This document shows positions 1 through 12,604 of a stretch of 64,000 nt of DNA, in pieces. The notes under the pieces are model-generated. The model ran no database searches and was not told the DNA's origin. It worked only from the letters and a program-made list of their open reading frames with translations. Numbering within the stretch: position 1 is the first letter of the stretch; every line of letters starts with the position of its first letter. The stretch comes from Trifolium pratense (Eukaryota > Streptophyta > Magnoliopsida > Fabales > Fabaceae), in NCBI RefSeq assembly GCF_020283565.1, contig NC_060065.1:34646409-34710408 (forward strand). Direction: 5' to 3'. The translations under genes were made by a program, and so were the position numbers.

Positions 1-60
1 GCAGCAGATAGTGGCAGCTGGTGGCTCAATCCCTATGATGGAATGGAACTGAGTTTCTAA
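1..60 (+). CDS. possible 3' end of an unidentified gene (partial)
   Basis: Frame 1 is open from the window edge to a TAA at 58-60 and reads 19 residues ending SWWLNPYDGMELSF. The tryptophan-rich, non-repetitive composition and higher GC than the following DNA look coding, but 19 codons is too short to prove it. I do not recognise the family. The 5' part would lie outside the window, upstream on the plus strand and tail-to-tail with the nucleoside hydrolase gene. Confidence 0.3.
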   Translation, partial: AADSGSWWLNPYDGMELSF

Positions 61-1480
61 GTGAGTGGATATGTAGAGATGTTTGTATTGTGATCCTCTA
101 TTTCTGTTGAGGATTCTCTATTTCTCTTATGTCTCTTGTGAATGTATGGATTTTTATGTGGATAGAAGTTTTCATCCAATGTACCTTGTTCTTCACAAGA
201 AATCACTTTCAAAATTTGTAATATTTTGCATGTTTCAATGAAGGTTATTGACACCAATATTGAAATTGCTTCTTTTTCACTCTCCCCAAAAAGGAAGTAA
301 CTATTGTGAGAACAATCCTCTAAACCTCAACATTTGGATTCACCATAGGATATAAGATAGATTGGTCTTCTACTAGACTTTCATATTAACCCTCCGGTTC
401 CCTTCGTGATAGGATGTATAAGATAGATCACCCTTCTACTAGACTTCCGTCTTAACCCTCTTGTTCTCAGGGAGAAGAGTTTCTGGTTATCCAGAGCTTG
501 GTCGGAAGGTAAGTAAAATTTGGTCAAAGATTGTTTCAGTAAGGATTTGAGCTTAGTTTCTCCTAAACGATAAACTTTCTTAATTGAGTATATGGCAACA
601 TCCTATAGGTGAGTAGTTGGCATCTCTTGTGGTTGAAAATTTAAAGTGGTAAACTAATGGAAATGTAAAGTCGCTTTATTTAGGAATAAGAAACTATAAA
701 TGCCGGCCAATAATCATTTTAAAATGGTTTTGCAAGATAAGAAGAATCATGAAAAGATATGATTCTTTAGAAAACAAATCATGATGTGGTGTCATTTGTC
801 CCTTTGTCTACTCCTTAATGGAGCAAATCATATAAGGAAGTAAATGCTGAAATAGATTATACCTTTACTTTCTCTTGTAGCAGCAAACATAGTCATTTTA
901 TATTTATATTTTATTTTTTTATATTCTTATCTTAGGATGCCTTTATGCAAGATAAGACATGAACAAGCCCACAAATGGTGTCAACTCACGAACATCATGC
1001 GGTGAATGATTTGTAGTTTTCTGTTGATACGGTTATGTTAAACATGGCAAGTAAGTTAATATAGTGACTGTTGATATACACACTTAGACTTGGATTCCTT
1101 GATGTAGGGACAATATGCAGCCATGCAGTGAAGTGATTTTGACCATTGGTTCAACTTTAGAGTTAAGATACTTAACTAATTTGACAATAAATTGAGGTAG
1201 ATAAACGGAACAAACTGAAACTTAAAATACATATTAAAAGACGAGTTATCTGATCTTCATCTTACAATTGAGACTCGCAATTACATAACTGTAAAAAATT
1301 GAAATCCAATTATAGATATTAAAACAAATTCGTCTTTCTTGGCCGCGATTGTGTGTGATATAAGCTGTACTATGTATCCTATGTTGCTTTTTTGAACTTC
1401 TACCGATCATCATTCACATGATAAATTAAAAGCTATAGTTTGTAAAAAAAAAAAATTCACAATCATGAACAGGCTTTTAA
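61..1480. other. intergenic stretch, no gene seen
   Basis: AT-rich DNA with short frames only. It holds a two-copy tandem repeat at 347-474. It probably also contains the 3' UTR of the minus-strand gene ending at 1481. A poly(A) run at about 1445-1457 has no target duplication that I can see. Confidence 0.5.
347..474. repeat. two-copy 64-bp tandem repeat
   Basis: Units at 347-410 and 411-474 share the core CTTCTACTAGACTT and a following TTAACCCTC. They differ at several scattered positions, so the duplication is not recent. The family was not recognised. Confidence 0.6.
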
Positions 1481-4400
1481 TTAATTTCTATCATGTGGTT
1501 GACTCCATTTCCTCTTTTGTTCTTTGAAGCTTCCAATCTTAGCTGATTGGTTAGGATCACCTAGCTTCTTTGTATATATCTCATGATAGGTCTTTGCATC
1601 AACATGCCTTAAAACTCTCACTAATTTTCCATGTTTCTCATCTACTACCATTTTTCCATCAGTAGATTCATCCCCTTCTGCTAAAACTTTCACAGATTTG
1701 GACTCAAATTTTGCATCAAGACTTGAATGGCCATTAGCTAGGACAACAGCACCTAGAATTTCCCCCAAGAATGTGTTCTGTAACATATATCCAGCATAAA
1801 CCAATTAAGCAGCAGAAACAATTTTAAAATCCGAATGAAATGACTATACCAAATAATTATGAATATGAAGATATACCATATGTTGATATCTGTGGTGAGT
1901 TTTCTTCAAACGATGAAGCCTTGACAGAAGACGCTTGGAAAATACCGCTTCAGGCGTTTTTTCTGTCCTACTGAGCCATCTTAAAGTACTCGAAAAAGAA
2001 CTTGTTTTTTGCTGGATACTAAGTGGAACAAGTGTGATGTTAACTTCCGATTCAAACACCGTCTTTGCTGCTAAAGGATCCAAGAACATATTGAATTCTG
2101 CATACTTGTTGGAAGGAACAGAAAAGACATTTCCCTTGTCATTGTCATTCCTGCTGATATGTCCTCCCACTACATATACCTCCTGAAATGTTTTGGAATT
2201 GTTATGCTTCATCACTACAAGTTATAATTATCTTATGTTCTTAACATTTTTCATGCCTAGAAGTTTGTAAAATAATGTGAAGATAACTTACCTGAATTCT
2301 AGAGCTTATGTTTTTAACTGATACAATCTTTGCTAAATTAGTCAAGGGTCCATTGGTTAATACTGTAATCTTAGACCCTGGTTTCAGTGTTTGCAATATA
2401 GACTCCCAAATCTCCATAGCTCGCAGTTGTCTGAGTTCAGGGTGATCAGTATCTCTAGGTGCTCCAAACTTGATAGAGTTTTCTGCTGTGTACCTAACTT
2501 ATGTCAAAAAGTTATTTTTGTGTGCATAGTAGTACACTACATACTAGAGTGGTATACAATTCCAGAAAATTCTATGGATAAGTGGTACATCGTGGATCGA
2601 TACTATAAAATCGTTCGTAACTCCAACAATGACAGACATCGTCTTCTGAAAGTAGAAGTTTGTGATCCTCCTTATTCTTACATGAGATGGTGACTTGATT
2701 GGTGTCGGTTCAACAAAAATAAGGGAAAAATAATATGCAAGTCTCAAAACTCATTTGTTTTTCTTTGTTTTTGTGGAACTGACATTGATCAACCACTATC
2801 TCAAATCTCAATCGTACGAACAAAGAGAACCACAAACTTCTACTTTATAACAACATTGTTGATTTCCGTTATAGCTTCGATGATTTTTAATTATTGGTCT
2901 ACACTGTACCACCAATCAAGATGGTCACCATAAAACTCAATACCCCTTGAGGATTCAGTCTCATATATAAGCAAAAATTTCTTTTTCAGGTTCATTGAAT
3001 AACTAATGTATCTGATACATATTATAAACCAGATACATTAGTTATTCGAAAATCTTTGCTTATATATAAAATCAGAGGGAGTATCATTCACTGTGGTGAT
3101 ACTGTCACAGTTTTCAGATAACATAGTACCATTATTTCTTTCATAGTACTAATATCAGGTTTCATACCCCACAAAAAACACAATGGTTTCAATAATGTCC
3201 TATGTATCATAATGTGGATATGGATGAAACTTTTAAGGCATGAAACTAAAGTACTACAGTAGTAACCAGAAAGCACCTTCTAGGGCTACGAGGCAAATCT
3301 CGAGCAAGTCCAAAGAGAGTGTCAGAGTCAAGAAACCCACCATTTCCATTAGGAATGGCTTTAACATACTTGCAGTCACCAACTGGTGGAACACTTGGGT
3401 TTGATTGGTTCATTGCAAAAAATTCACCAATACCAACTTTGATATCATCACGACCCATCATGTGCAGTAAGTCATAGATTACATCTATTGTTGCTGCATT
3501 TGCCCACCCAGTTGGACTTACAATGATTGCCTAAACAAACAAAAGTACAAACAACCAATACCAAAAGTTTTATGTGAGTCTATGTACCAATAATTCATAC
3601 TCCTAACTAGCATAGTTATCAAAATTATAGTGGGGGCACTTGCACCCATAGTCTCCTAAGTTGATGGATCCCGATCCTGTACAGTCGATGACTGCATGCA
3701 GTCACACGTTTTTTACCGCCCGACCTAGACCATATGGTTTAAATTTTAAAGAGTGAAACTTTACTTTTTATAAAATCAAAATATACTTTTATCATGGACC
3801 TTCTGATTGAGATCAGATGGTCAGAAACGCATGACTGTACGACTGCACGCTATGGGTCCCTTTTCATTTTGGCATATTTTCCATGTTTTAGTAGGCCTAC
3901 TTTAAAGAAACTAAAAACATGAAAAATCAAAATACCTTAAGATTGATAACTTCAACAGGAACTTTAAGGAGGTAAAATAGAGATAGAAAATCCCCGGCAC
4001 TCATGTCCATGTCAAACACAATAGATTTTCCTAGTATCATGTTCTTAAAATCTGGCTTGTAAGTTACTTTTTCATAGTAAGGAAACTGTGTAGTGAAATT
4101 GAATCTCCCACTATGTTGTGGTTGCTTTAGAACCTGTGAATCAATAAACAAAAACCAAAATTCACATACTAACATTGTCATATCATTTTTAGAAGTTTGA
4201 ATAAAATATAAAAAAAGACATACATTTAAGAAGCTTTTGAAATATTCTCTATCAAGTGAGCTCTTTTTATCCTTGTTAGGCATTGCTTTTGTAGCTACAA
4301 GAACCTTCACTGAGTCTTGACCATTCAACTCTTTTGTATAGCCATCCTATGAAACATTTTGCAATACATAATTATTAAGGTATAAACATTTTACCATAAA

Positions 4401-7400
4401 GTTTAATTATGAGTCAGTGTGAAAATCTTTTACACATGCATCCAAACACATCTCATGAGCCGGCCGTCCTGAGATGATTTTGAGTGCCCTGTGCAAAATA
4501 TGAATTTGCTAACAAGCACGGATGCATGCACGCACGCTCGCATGCGCGCGCGCACACACACTTATAAGATATGAAAAGAAATGCAAGTACCTGACATCTT
4601 CCTTTGCCATTCTTGACAAAGCAAAATGGATCTGTTAGTCCTTGTTGAATATGACCACTATGTACACCACCTTTCTTAAGATTGAATTTAGGAACTCTGA
4701 GGCCATCAAATAAGGGATTGGAGCCATCAGATATACCATAAGGTTTGTTTGAAGTAATCACAGTTATGTTCATATACTCCATTTCAGCAAATTCATTTTC
4801 CCCATTGTTTCTATTAGAGTTCTTCATGATTGAAACTGCTACACCACTTGTGAAAGAGTCCCACATAAAATAACTCTGCCAACCCAACAATAACTCATTA
4901 TCAATACGAAGCCCTTTTTTTAACTCGAGTTTAATAGACATATATTGTTAGCGAATTAGTTTTACACTGACATCCAATGGAAGCACTTCATCTTTCCATG
5001 TCACACCAATAATTTAAAAGTGGAGTGACGTGCAAAAATAGTAGATTTTTATTGGATGTCAAGGTAAAACTAGTTTTTTTTTTACTTCTTTTTTTGTAGG
5101 GTTTTACCCCAAAGGGAGCCCTTCCAGAAATTTTCGAAGGCCGAGGATAAACCGAGGCCTAAGAGGGGGTTTGGAAATAGTTTTCAACCAGCAATAGACG
5201 CGCCACAGTTAGAACCACGTTAGCTGTGTCATTGCCCCAAGCACAAAGATAAGGTAAAACGTTTTCACTGAAAGTGTGTTATGAGAAAATCATAGGGACG
5301 TAAATTACCGTATAAAAATTATTGTCAAACCAAGTATCACGAGTCATTTTCAAGGACTTGAAACAATATTGTGCCTCATATGTGTCTTGATTCTTTTCAA
5401 ATTCATCAAAGAATTCTTCACTGATGGGAATCGTGTTTGTTGCATCAAGAGGAACAAGGGTAACCGGGATACCAGAATGAATCACCTATAAAGAATGACA
5501 TGTTATTTTTTGGCCGAAATCTAAAAAAGGCGGTTAAATTGATGAAATTTAATGTTTATAATAAGTTATATTATACCGAGTAATTTTACTTGGGATGCAA
5601 GAATACAATAGACTAACCTGGTATGCTGCAAAAGGATCTCCAAATATGTTGAACTCTGCATAAGGGTTTGCATTAAAATTTGCGAACAAATTTCCAATGT
5701 CACCACACTTGCTTGGTATGCAAGAAGAGGAAGCATTTTTGGGGCAACAACCAGTAGGGTTTTTCGACCTTACACCACCACCCATGATGTAAAAATGTTC
5801 CACATTTTTCTTTAGGTGTGGATTATTCATAAGGAAAATGGCTAAATTTGTATGTCCTCCAGTCACAATGAGAGTTATAGGACCTGCAGATATTTTGTCA
5901 ATCAGCACTTGCTGAGCAGTTGGTTGTCGTAGCGGAGTATATTTTCTTTTCCCCTAATTACGTGATGAAATCAACAAGAAAATGATTAATAATACACTTA
6001 GTCTTAGGTAACAAAATGGCTTTATTCCTTAAGGATAAAGTCTGAAGGTGCGATAAGAGCCGCAACATCGAGATTGTGCAACTCAATGCAATTACACTTG
6101 AGCTTGTATCAGCCGCATTTAACTAACATATCAAATTTAGAAGGTAAGTATATTATACCTGTGGAAGGAAAGCTTTGCGGATGCCGAGGTTAGTATCGAC
6201 ATCCAAACGACCTCCAAAACCAACAGGTATGGCTTGCCTGTATCTGCAATCACCTGCTGTTGCCATTCCCTGATTCATTGAAATCTTAATTAACATATCA
6301 ATCATAACTACTTATTATAAACACATTTTTCGATTCTGCAAATCCAAGGCAAGGTTTTGCAGATTGCTGAGTTAACTATAATACTAATATAAGCTCCATG
6401 TAGTACACTCAAATCTTGAAGGTTTACAAAACAAAGACTATACTTAGATGCAGTATCATAAGTACTGTTCTTAATTATTGTTCATCCGCAAAGAGACATT
6501 TTCCTTAAAAAGAGGAAAGATACATTACGAAATATGAAACACTCCTCAGATTAGGCGTGTCCCGATGTCAGACACGCGTCGGTGTCAAACACCTACACTT
6601 ATGATTACATTGAATTATGTCCTTTTCTCAAATAATTATCGGTGTCAACGTGTCAGTGTCATGTCCGGTGTCTGTGCTTCATAGATTACAAATATATAGT
6701 ACATACTTGGTCTATAATTGGAAGGTATCCACCAACATTTGGAAGTATGGTACCATTTGGGAGTATTCCACCTTCACCTCCCACTCCAACTGCTATGTCA
6801 TCTCTTCCCATCATGTAAAGTAAGTCATAAATTTGATTCACAGCATGTCCAGCATTAGTCCAAGCATTTGCATTCACAGTAACTCCCTGCAGAAGCAGAT
6901 AATTAAACATACTAAAATAAACACAAAATTATCCAATCCTTGATTAATAATATTAATAATGCACTGCATAATCAAGCACCAAATCAAGCTAAAATATGCA
7001 ATGGCAAGTGTCAACATCAGAAAGATACAAATTGTCTAGTTTTTACAACACAATGAGACAAATAGAATACTATTGACTTTGACAACTCTTAAAAACACAC
7101 CCTTTATTTGAAAAAGGAAAAAAGTACTTTTTTTTCTTTTCTTTTCACTATGTTGATTTCTTGATTAAGCCATTAACAAACAGCATCTAATTAGTCAATC
7201 CCCACTAGTAAGATTTGCTTAAAAATTAAAAAAGAACATATAAAAAGTTTATTGCATTTGTTTTTTATGATTCATAGGATAATCTTATAAACTAAACCAT
7301 TCGTAGTATTTAAACACAAGTTATATAATTTGTAAACCCTATGCATATAATAGAAAGGTATTACTGGAGTCGCTTTGCAGTCAGAGATGTAGACACAAAT

Positions 7401-8099
7401 GGTCAAACCCTATGATCATTAGTATGTTCTTGTTGGAAATTAAGAAGTCACGTGGTACGAATAAGAAAAACTAAAGTATTTATAAGTGGTGAAAAGTATG
7501 AGTACAATAATTCAAACTTTTGGACTTTGGACCTCCACATTAAAGAACATCCACTAAATGTGACACCTCTACACGAAAGTATTTAAAAACATAATTATAA
7601 CGAAAAATACAAACAAATTTGGTCCATAGATAAAATACATACTTTTAAACTATAAAATAATCGCAATTCAAAAATGCAAAAATAAACAAATCAATAATAA
7701 TAAAATCCAACCCTCACACATTTTACATAGTCTCAAATTATTCGTCTATCATTTTTCTTTTGAACCGGGATTGCTGAGATAACATAACTGAGATGAGTAA
7801 ATGTTATACTCATGATCAAAGCATTCTTAATGATTCACAATGAAAAGCACAAAAAGAAGAAAGAAAAAGTGAATTAAGGTAACTTTGTTAAGTACTTCAA
7901 TTCGGTTTGTTTTGCTAACCTCTAATTTAAACTCTGATCTGTTGAGCTTCAAAAGATATAGTAAAGCAAAGAAATCATCGGTATCAACATCTGTATCCAA
8001 AAGAATCCTACGCGGCTTTCCTTCAACAATATTCAAAGAAACTCCAAAAATTCCTGATATGATCAACACAAAAGCTAGCCAAAACTTCATTGAAAACAT
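1481..8099 (-). CDS. NSH3: two-domain inosine-uridine nucleoside hydrolase, secreted (NSH3-like)
   Basis: Twelve exons rebuilt from GT-AG sites: 7920-8099, 6707-6886, 6159-6269, 5618-5953, 5309-5485, 4591-4875, 4224-4346, 3936-4133, 3277-3530, 2292-2493, 1877-2182, 1481-1777. They total 2,649 nt (882 aa plus stop), close to Arabidopsis NSH3 as I recall it (about 890 aa). The N-terminus is a hydrophobic signal peptide, implying apoplastic hydrolysis of nucleosides such as inosine and adenosine to base plus ribose. Domain 1 has the calcium/ribose-binding DTDVDTDD motif (residues 35-42) and [12 protein letters not shown]. Domain 2 has DMDMSAGD (505-512) in place of that motif, with [12 protein letters not shown] later, so it may be catalytically altered. 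The start is the ATG before the signal peptide; a TATA box lies about 100 bp upstream. Introns carry several MITEs. The family assignment is firm; the symbol rests on domain number and length. Confidence 0.93.
2941..3083. mobile_element. Stowaway-type (Tc1/mariner) MITE in an NSH3-like intron
   Basis: The right end reads GAGGGAGTA and the left end TACCCCTTGAGG, both at TA dinucleotides. Inside, AATAACTAATGTATCTG at about 2998 is mirrored by its complement at about 3032-3048, and ATATATAAGCAAA occurs near both ends in inverted order. A TA target, ends related to TACTCCCTC and a 143-bp foldback are classic Stowaway features. The left terminus has diverged. Confidence 0.75.
4957..5072. mobile_element. 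short foldback MITE in an NSH3-like intron
   Basis: TAGTTTTACACTGACATCCA at the left is mirrored on the right by ATTGGATGTCAAGGTAAAAC followed by TA. The element is about 116 bp and non-coding. Superfamily not assigned. Confidence 0.6.
6534..6683. repeat. GTGTC-rich MITE family, copy 1 (NSH3-like intron 2)
   Basis: Bounded by TATGAA at the left and TGCTTCATAG at the right, with internal GTGTCGGTGTC-like motifs and AATTATGTC followed by CTCAAATAATTATCGG. The same arrangement recurs at 31337-31560 and 34333-34489, each inside an intron of a minus-strand gene. Confidence 0.6.
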
Positions 8100-8195
8100 T
8101 CTTATGATGATTCAATAAGTGAGTTATAAAACTCTAGTGTTCAAATATGAAGTATAGAATGAGAAAGACAAGAAAGAGTGTTTAGTAATTTGATG

Positions 8196-8206
8196 AATAT
8201 ATAAAG
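8196..8206 (-). promoter_or_regulatory. TATA box of the NSH3-like gene
   Basis: The minus strand reads TTTATATATTC about 100 bp upstream of the ATG at 8099. That spacing suits a 60-70 nt leader. No other cis-element was assigned. Confidence 0.5.
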
Positions 8207-9058
8207 TCAAAAACATGAAAAAACATGCAAAGAAGACAGAATTAATAATCTTCATGCGTAAAAGATACGTAAATAGGTAGCAAGAGAAGAAGTGTTTTTT
8301 TGGTTGCTAGAAAGGCAAAACAAGAAGAAATTTACGTGGTTATTGGCTTTTGTAGTGCATACTAAATTTTATTTGGTTTATATGTTCATTTACTCTATGG
8401 TATCAATCTCGAAATTCTGATAATTAAGAGTTCAGCTACGAAATACGTGAACTTTAACTAATAAATTTTTTTTTATTAAGAATCAAATTTAAATTCTCTC
8501 AAATAATTTATTCTAAGATAATTCATTAATCACTTGAGTCTAATTACTTTATGTTATTTTCATTTATTCTATGAATCCATAGAGAAGGAAAAAAATACTT
8601 AACAAAGAATCAATTCATTAATTAATTAATTGTGGAAAATCATTTCTAAGAGTGACGAGTCATGATTTGACTTGTGGTTAACTTTAAAGGTCAGTGCTAT
8701 TTTATTCTTTTATTGTATTATTGTTGAATAAGTTGCAACTGTACCTTTTTTATGGGTCAAGAAGATGAAAAGAAGATTCAAATATCTTTGGTTTTTCTAA
8801 TTGAATACTACTAGTCAAAAATTATATGTTGATAAGTGAATAAAAGTTTTGTTTCTTTTTGTTTGTAGATGGAAGTAGCAAGTATAATTAAAACTCACAC
8901 ATTAAGTGACATTATGTGACACTCATTGTTATCAATAATTCTCATAATCATTTTAATTAATTGTGTTTAATGTTTTCTACTATTATTTTTTAATAATGTA
9001 GCATCACAATTTTTGGTATGAGTTAGTTTAGAGTAAAATTGAAATTTTTTGTTGGACT

Positions 9059-9103
9059 ATTTATATATTATGTTTTTTTTTTAGGCAATTTATATATTAT
9101 GTT
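9059..9103 (-). mobile_element. ultra-truncated LINE-type insertion with 16-bp TSD
   Basis: ATTTATATATTATGTT occurs at 9059-9074 and again at 9088-9103. It brackets 13 nt made of eight T and AGGCA, which on the minus strand is TGCCT plus a poly(A) tail. This looks like target-primed reverse transcription that stopped almost at once. Confidence 0.65.
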
Positions 9104-11149
9104 AAATGTAAAATTTTGCCCAAAATTTTATAATTTTTTTGGCCCCACCACTCATGTGAGCATAATTTAGTTGACAGAGACATTACATTTAATATGAATA
9201 TATTGAAATTCATAATCCAGAAATCAACATATATTCGGGTGAATTCTAACAACTAAACTTAAAAACCATGGAATATTCCAGTGCATCTGCAATTTAATCA
9301 CCTCCACTTTATAGTTTATAGTGACAATTGAGATGATCTCAATTATTTAATATTCGAATCATTGAAATCTAAATTGGTATGCCCACAATTGCAAAAATTA
9401 TATTCGTGATTCCTATAAATTACTAAAACTGGAATTGCGAATATCAAATGCTTACTAAATTTGTGTGTATATCATGGATGCCTTTCCCACCTTTTTATGA
9501 ATAAAATAAAATTTCTACATTTTCTAAACAAAAAAAAAAAAACTTTGTAATAGTTATTTTTTTATGTAGACTGAGAAAATCATCATAAACTCATACATAA
9601 AAGTGAGAGAACCAGGATTCATATATTTTGTGTGTTAATCCTGAATTTAGGTCCGACGATATAAACAATAACTTCAAGCGAATAACAAAGGTGACAATAT
9701 ATAGAATATGAGGGCTGGGATTTTGGAAGAACTGAACTAGCTACATGTATGAAAACTACATACCAAATTAGAAAAGAAAAAAAAAATGCAACGAAAATAT
9801 ATTTATAGTATGAAAACTAATATCTTGTGAATGTATGGTAACGGTGCATTGACGGTCAGAAAATTTATAAAATCTGGGCAAAATCTAAATTTTATACTGA
9901 AAAATCTCAATTTTGTTATAAATTAACCTTTAAAAATCTCAATTTTCCCCTAAGCTAACAAAAAAATTACCTGAGTCTCGGCAAGTGCCCAAGCTGACCG
10001 GACGGTGGATTTGCCACTGTAATAGTGTAACCACTTAAAACATCTAAAGATAGAATGATGATTATATTTAAGAAACTCAATATAAAAATATCCATATAAA
10101 ATTTCATGCATTAAACTTTATAAAAAGCAAAGTATTATTTTTTTTTAATGTAAATTTTCCATTTGGATTCAAGTGTAAAACTTGTATATGGTACATCTAC
10201 TTATCATACAAAATCTAATAGATTCTTTGACCACCCAAAATGAAAAGGAATTTTTCTCTTTTCACCTTAGTATTTCTTTTCTATCCCGATTTTTATTTTT
10301 GTCCTTGAATAAATATTTCAAAACGTATTTTACGAATTGTTCTTGCCTCGGAAAAAACTTTGAAATGTGTTTTTTAATTTATTTTTCTGAATTTAAACTA
10401 CAAAAATGGAAAAACGAGAATAAAAAAGAAACACGGAGAATAAAAAGAGAAAAATTCAATGAAAAGCTATTTGTATCCACTTCAGAATAATGCTAACTTT
10501 AATCATAACATTTTACAAAAACGAATTGACTTTGAAGCAAGTGTTGTAAATCATCTTTATATTTATTAATACCTTAATTTAGTTTCATATGGGTTACAAA
10601 AGTTTTCTTTATCCAATTAGCCTTTCTTTTAGTTCTATGAATGGGGTGGTTGGATTGATATGAATGATGTAGCTACCACACTCTTTGACCCAATTCCATT
10701 GTAGCTATTATTTCAAACCACAATTGAGAGGTTAATCAAAAGTCAAGGTTGACCCATTGAGAATGATCCCACGCAAGCTCCTCAAAAATAAACATGACAC
10801 ACACACACACACACACTTTGTACATGTAGTACTATTTTTTCTTTGATATACTATGATGACATGGAAGAAAAAAATTGGCCAATCAGTTTCAATGGAATGC
10901 ACTTTTAGTCTGATTTTGGGTAGAAATTAACCAAAATGTTCATTCAAGAGCATGCTACAATCATTAATCTTCAACAAAGCACACACGAGTGAAACAAAAA
11001 AGTTAGTTTGGCACATCCAATGCAAATTAATTGTTCCAAAAGTACCCCTAATTAATTGTTCTACTTTTAACATGATTGTATAATTCCAATGCAAATTTAA
11101 TGAATTATAAGGGGTATTTTAGTAAAAGTTAACAACATTCTTAATATAC

Positions 11150-11193
11150 GTGAAACAAGAGAAATTTGCCTATAAATAAGACCGGAAGGAGTA
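11150..11193. mobile_element. Stowaway-like terminus (remnant)
   Basis: CTATAAATAAGACCGGAAGG followed by AGTA matches, in inverse, the common legume Stowaway end beginning TACTCC. The opposite end is not clear, so the element is truncated or strongly diverged. Confidence 0.4.
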
Positions 11194-11209
11194 TAGCACA
11201 TCCATCTTA

Positions 11210-12304
11210 GACTACCCACAATGGTCTCAACACCATTTTATATTCAACACCCACTTTTTCACTCCACATCATTTTCTCTTTCTTCCACCTAATCATTCAA
11301 CACACATTCAACTTTTACCCTCTCCAATGGTTTTTATATTCAACACCATACCCCACCACTTTCTCTACCCCACCACTTTCTATTTCATATTCTTATTTAA
11401 ATTTTAATTTTTGTTTTTATGATTAAATAACATTATAATTATCGATTAAAATTAAATTAAAATAATACACTTAACAAAATTTATTTAAATATTTTTTTTT
11501 ATTTTCTTAATTTAAAATGCAATACATCATACAAATAACGTAATTAATACGATACAAATTAACTTAAAATGCAATACAACACACAAGTTACATAATTAAT
11601 ACGATGAAATTTGGTGTTAAACCAAAATTAGGTGTGTTTTGAGGATGTTGATTGAAAAATTGATTTGAATTTTGATAATTGTTGGGATTTTGATAATTAT
11701 TGGGGTTTTGATAATTGTTGGAGTTTTGATAATTGTTGGGATTTTGAGAATTGTTGGGATTTTGAGAATTGTTGGGATAATTAGAAGAATTGTTGGGATC
11801 CATTTCACTAAAAAAAAGATTAAAACTTCAAAAGAAAGACTAATTAGAAGGTAAATAATAGATTAAGATAGTGTAAAATTTGGTTTTTTTTTCTGTGTCC
11901 AAATGAAATGAACCAAGTCTCTATTTGTAGAGAAAAAAAAATCACGAATTTTGGTATAAAAATTAAAAATTAAAAAATTAATTTTCAACGAAATAATTGA
12001 GTTCAAAGGATAAAAATCATAAAAATCCACCGGACCAATCACAAGCAGCCACGTGGCCTGCTTTATCCAAAGGAGCTTTCTCTCTCTGCGTCCACTGACG
12101 GCCACTCTCCTTTGTCTGCGCGTGTGCCACACGCGCCTGGATTGGCAAATGAAATCGCGCCAGCTGGCCCCCCGCGTCAGTTTCAACTGAGTTGAAAATT
12201 TTCAACACCTCTTTCATCCACCTAGGATTCAACATAGAGCTCCAATGGTTTCAACTTGTATATTGCTGTTGAATATACATTCAACACTACCATTGTGGGT
12301 AGTC
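11210..12304 (-). mobile_element. non-autonomous PIF/Harbinger-like element
   Basis: The terminal inverted repeat GACTACCCACAATGGT (11210-11225) is mirrored at 12289-12304 and flanked by TTA on both sides (11207-11209, 12305-12307), the classic 3-bp target of PIF/Harbinger. Read on the minus strand, the element has a GC-rich upstream part with CCACGTGG, a TATA-like CTACAAATAGAG, a leader, and then a reading frame rich in Asn-Pro repeats. No DDE transposase is present. The leader module recurs in the foldback elements at 51-54 kb. Confidence 0.8.
11588..11803 (-). pseudogene. truncated ORF1-like frame with NPNN repeats
   Basis: The 71-codon frame starts MDPNNSSNYPNN and repeats NPNNYQN-type units before ending in a few unrelated residues. 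N-terminal Asn/Pro-rich starts of this kind are common in PIF/Harbinger ORF1 (Myb/SANT) proteins. The DNA-binding domain that should follow is missing, so this is probably a leftover first exon. The repeat is encoded by a short tandem array at about 11650-11800. Confidence 0.5.
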
Positions 12305-12604
12305 TTAGGGTGTATTTAATACTAACACACCTAAAAAATAAGTGGGTGTATTAAAGCATGCTTATATACAGGACACCCACTTATTTTTAAAATGAGTTTA
12401 ACTATATTTTAGTTATAACCTATTCATACACATCTTTTAAAAAATAAGTTGTTGTAGTTAGCAAAACCCTTTTATAAGTCTTATATTTGGATTGACCTAC
12501 CTAATTATCAAGATTTCCTTTTCTTGCACTGATTCAATAGGTCAGTGTTCTGATTTGGGGTCACAAATATAATCCGCTCCTATAGAGGGTATATTGTGGG
12601 CATG

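Larger units (their letters stand above)
8207..11206. other. AT-rich intergenic spacer
   Basis: No credible gene. It holds a retroposon footprint at 9059-9103, a CA dinucleotide microsatellite at about 10797-10816 and a Stowaway-like terminus ending at 11193. Reading frames here are low-complexity and lack splice context or domain signatures. Confidence 0.6.

Noticed and set aside
57..257. 66-codon minus-strand frame at the window start
   Set aside because: Low-complexity translation, no splice context, and it overlaps the end of the more plausible plus-strand frame.
10182..10490. 102-codon plus-strand open frame
   Set aside because: Lys/Phe/Ser-rich translation of AT-rich spacer, no conserved motif.
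11863..12235. Overlapping minus-strand frames in the PIF/Harbinger-like element
   Set aside because: They cover the GC-rich upstream region and promoter module; the real start of the element's frame is at 11803.
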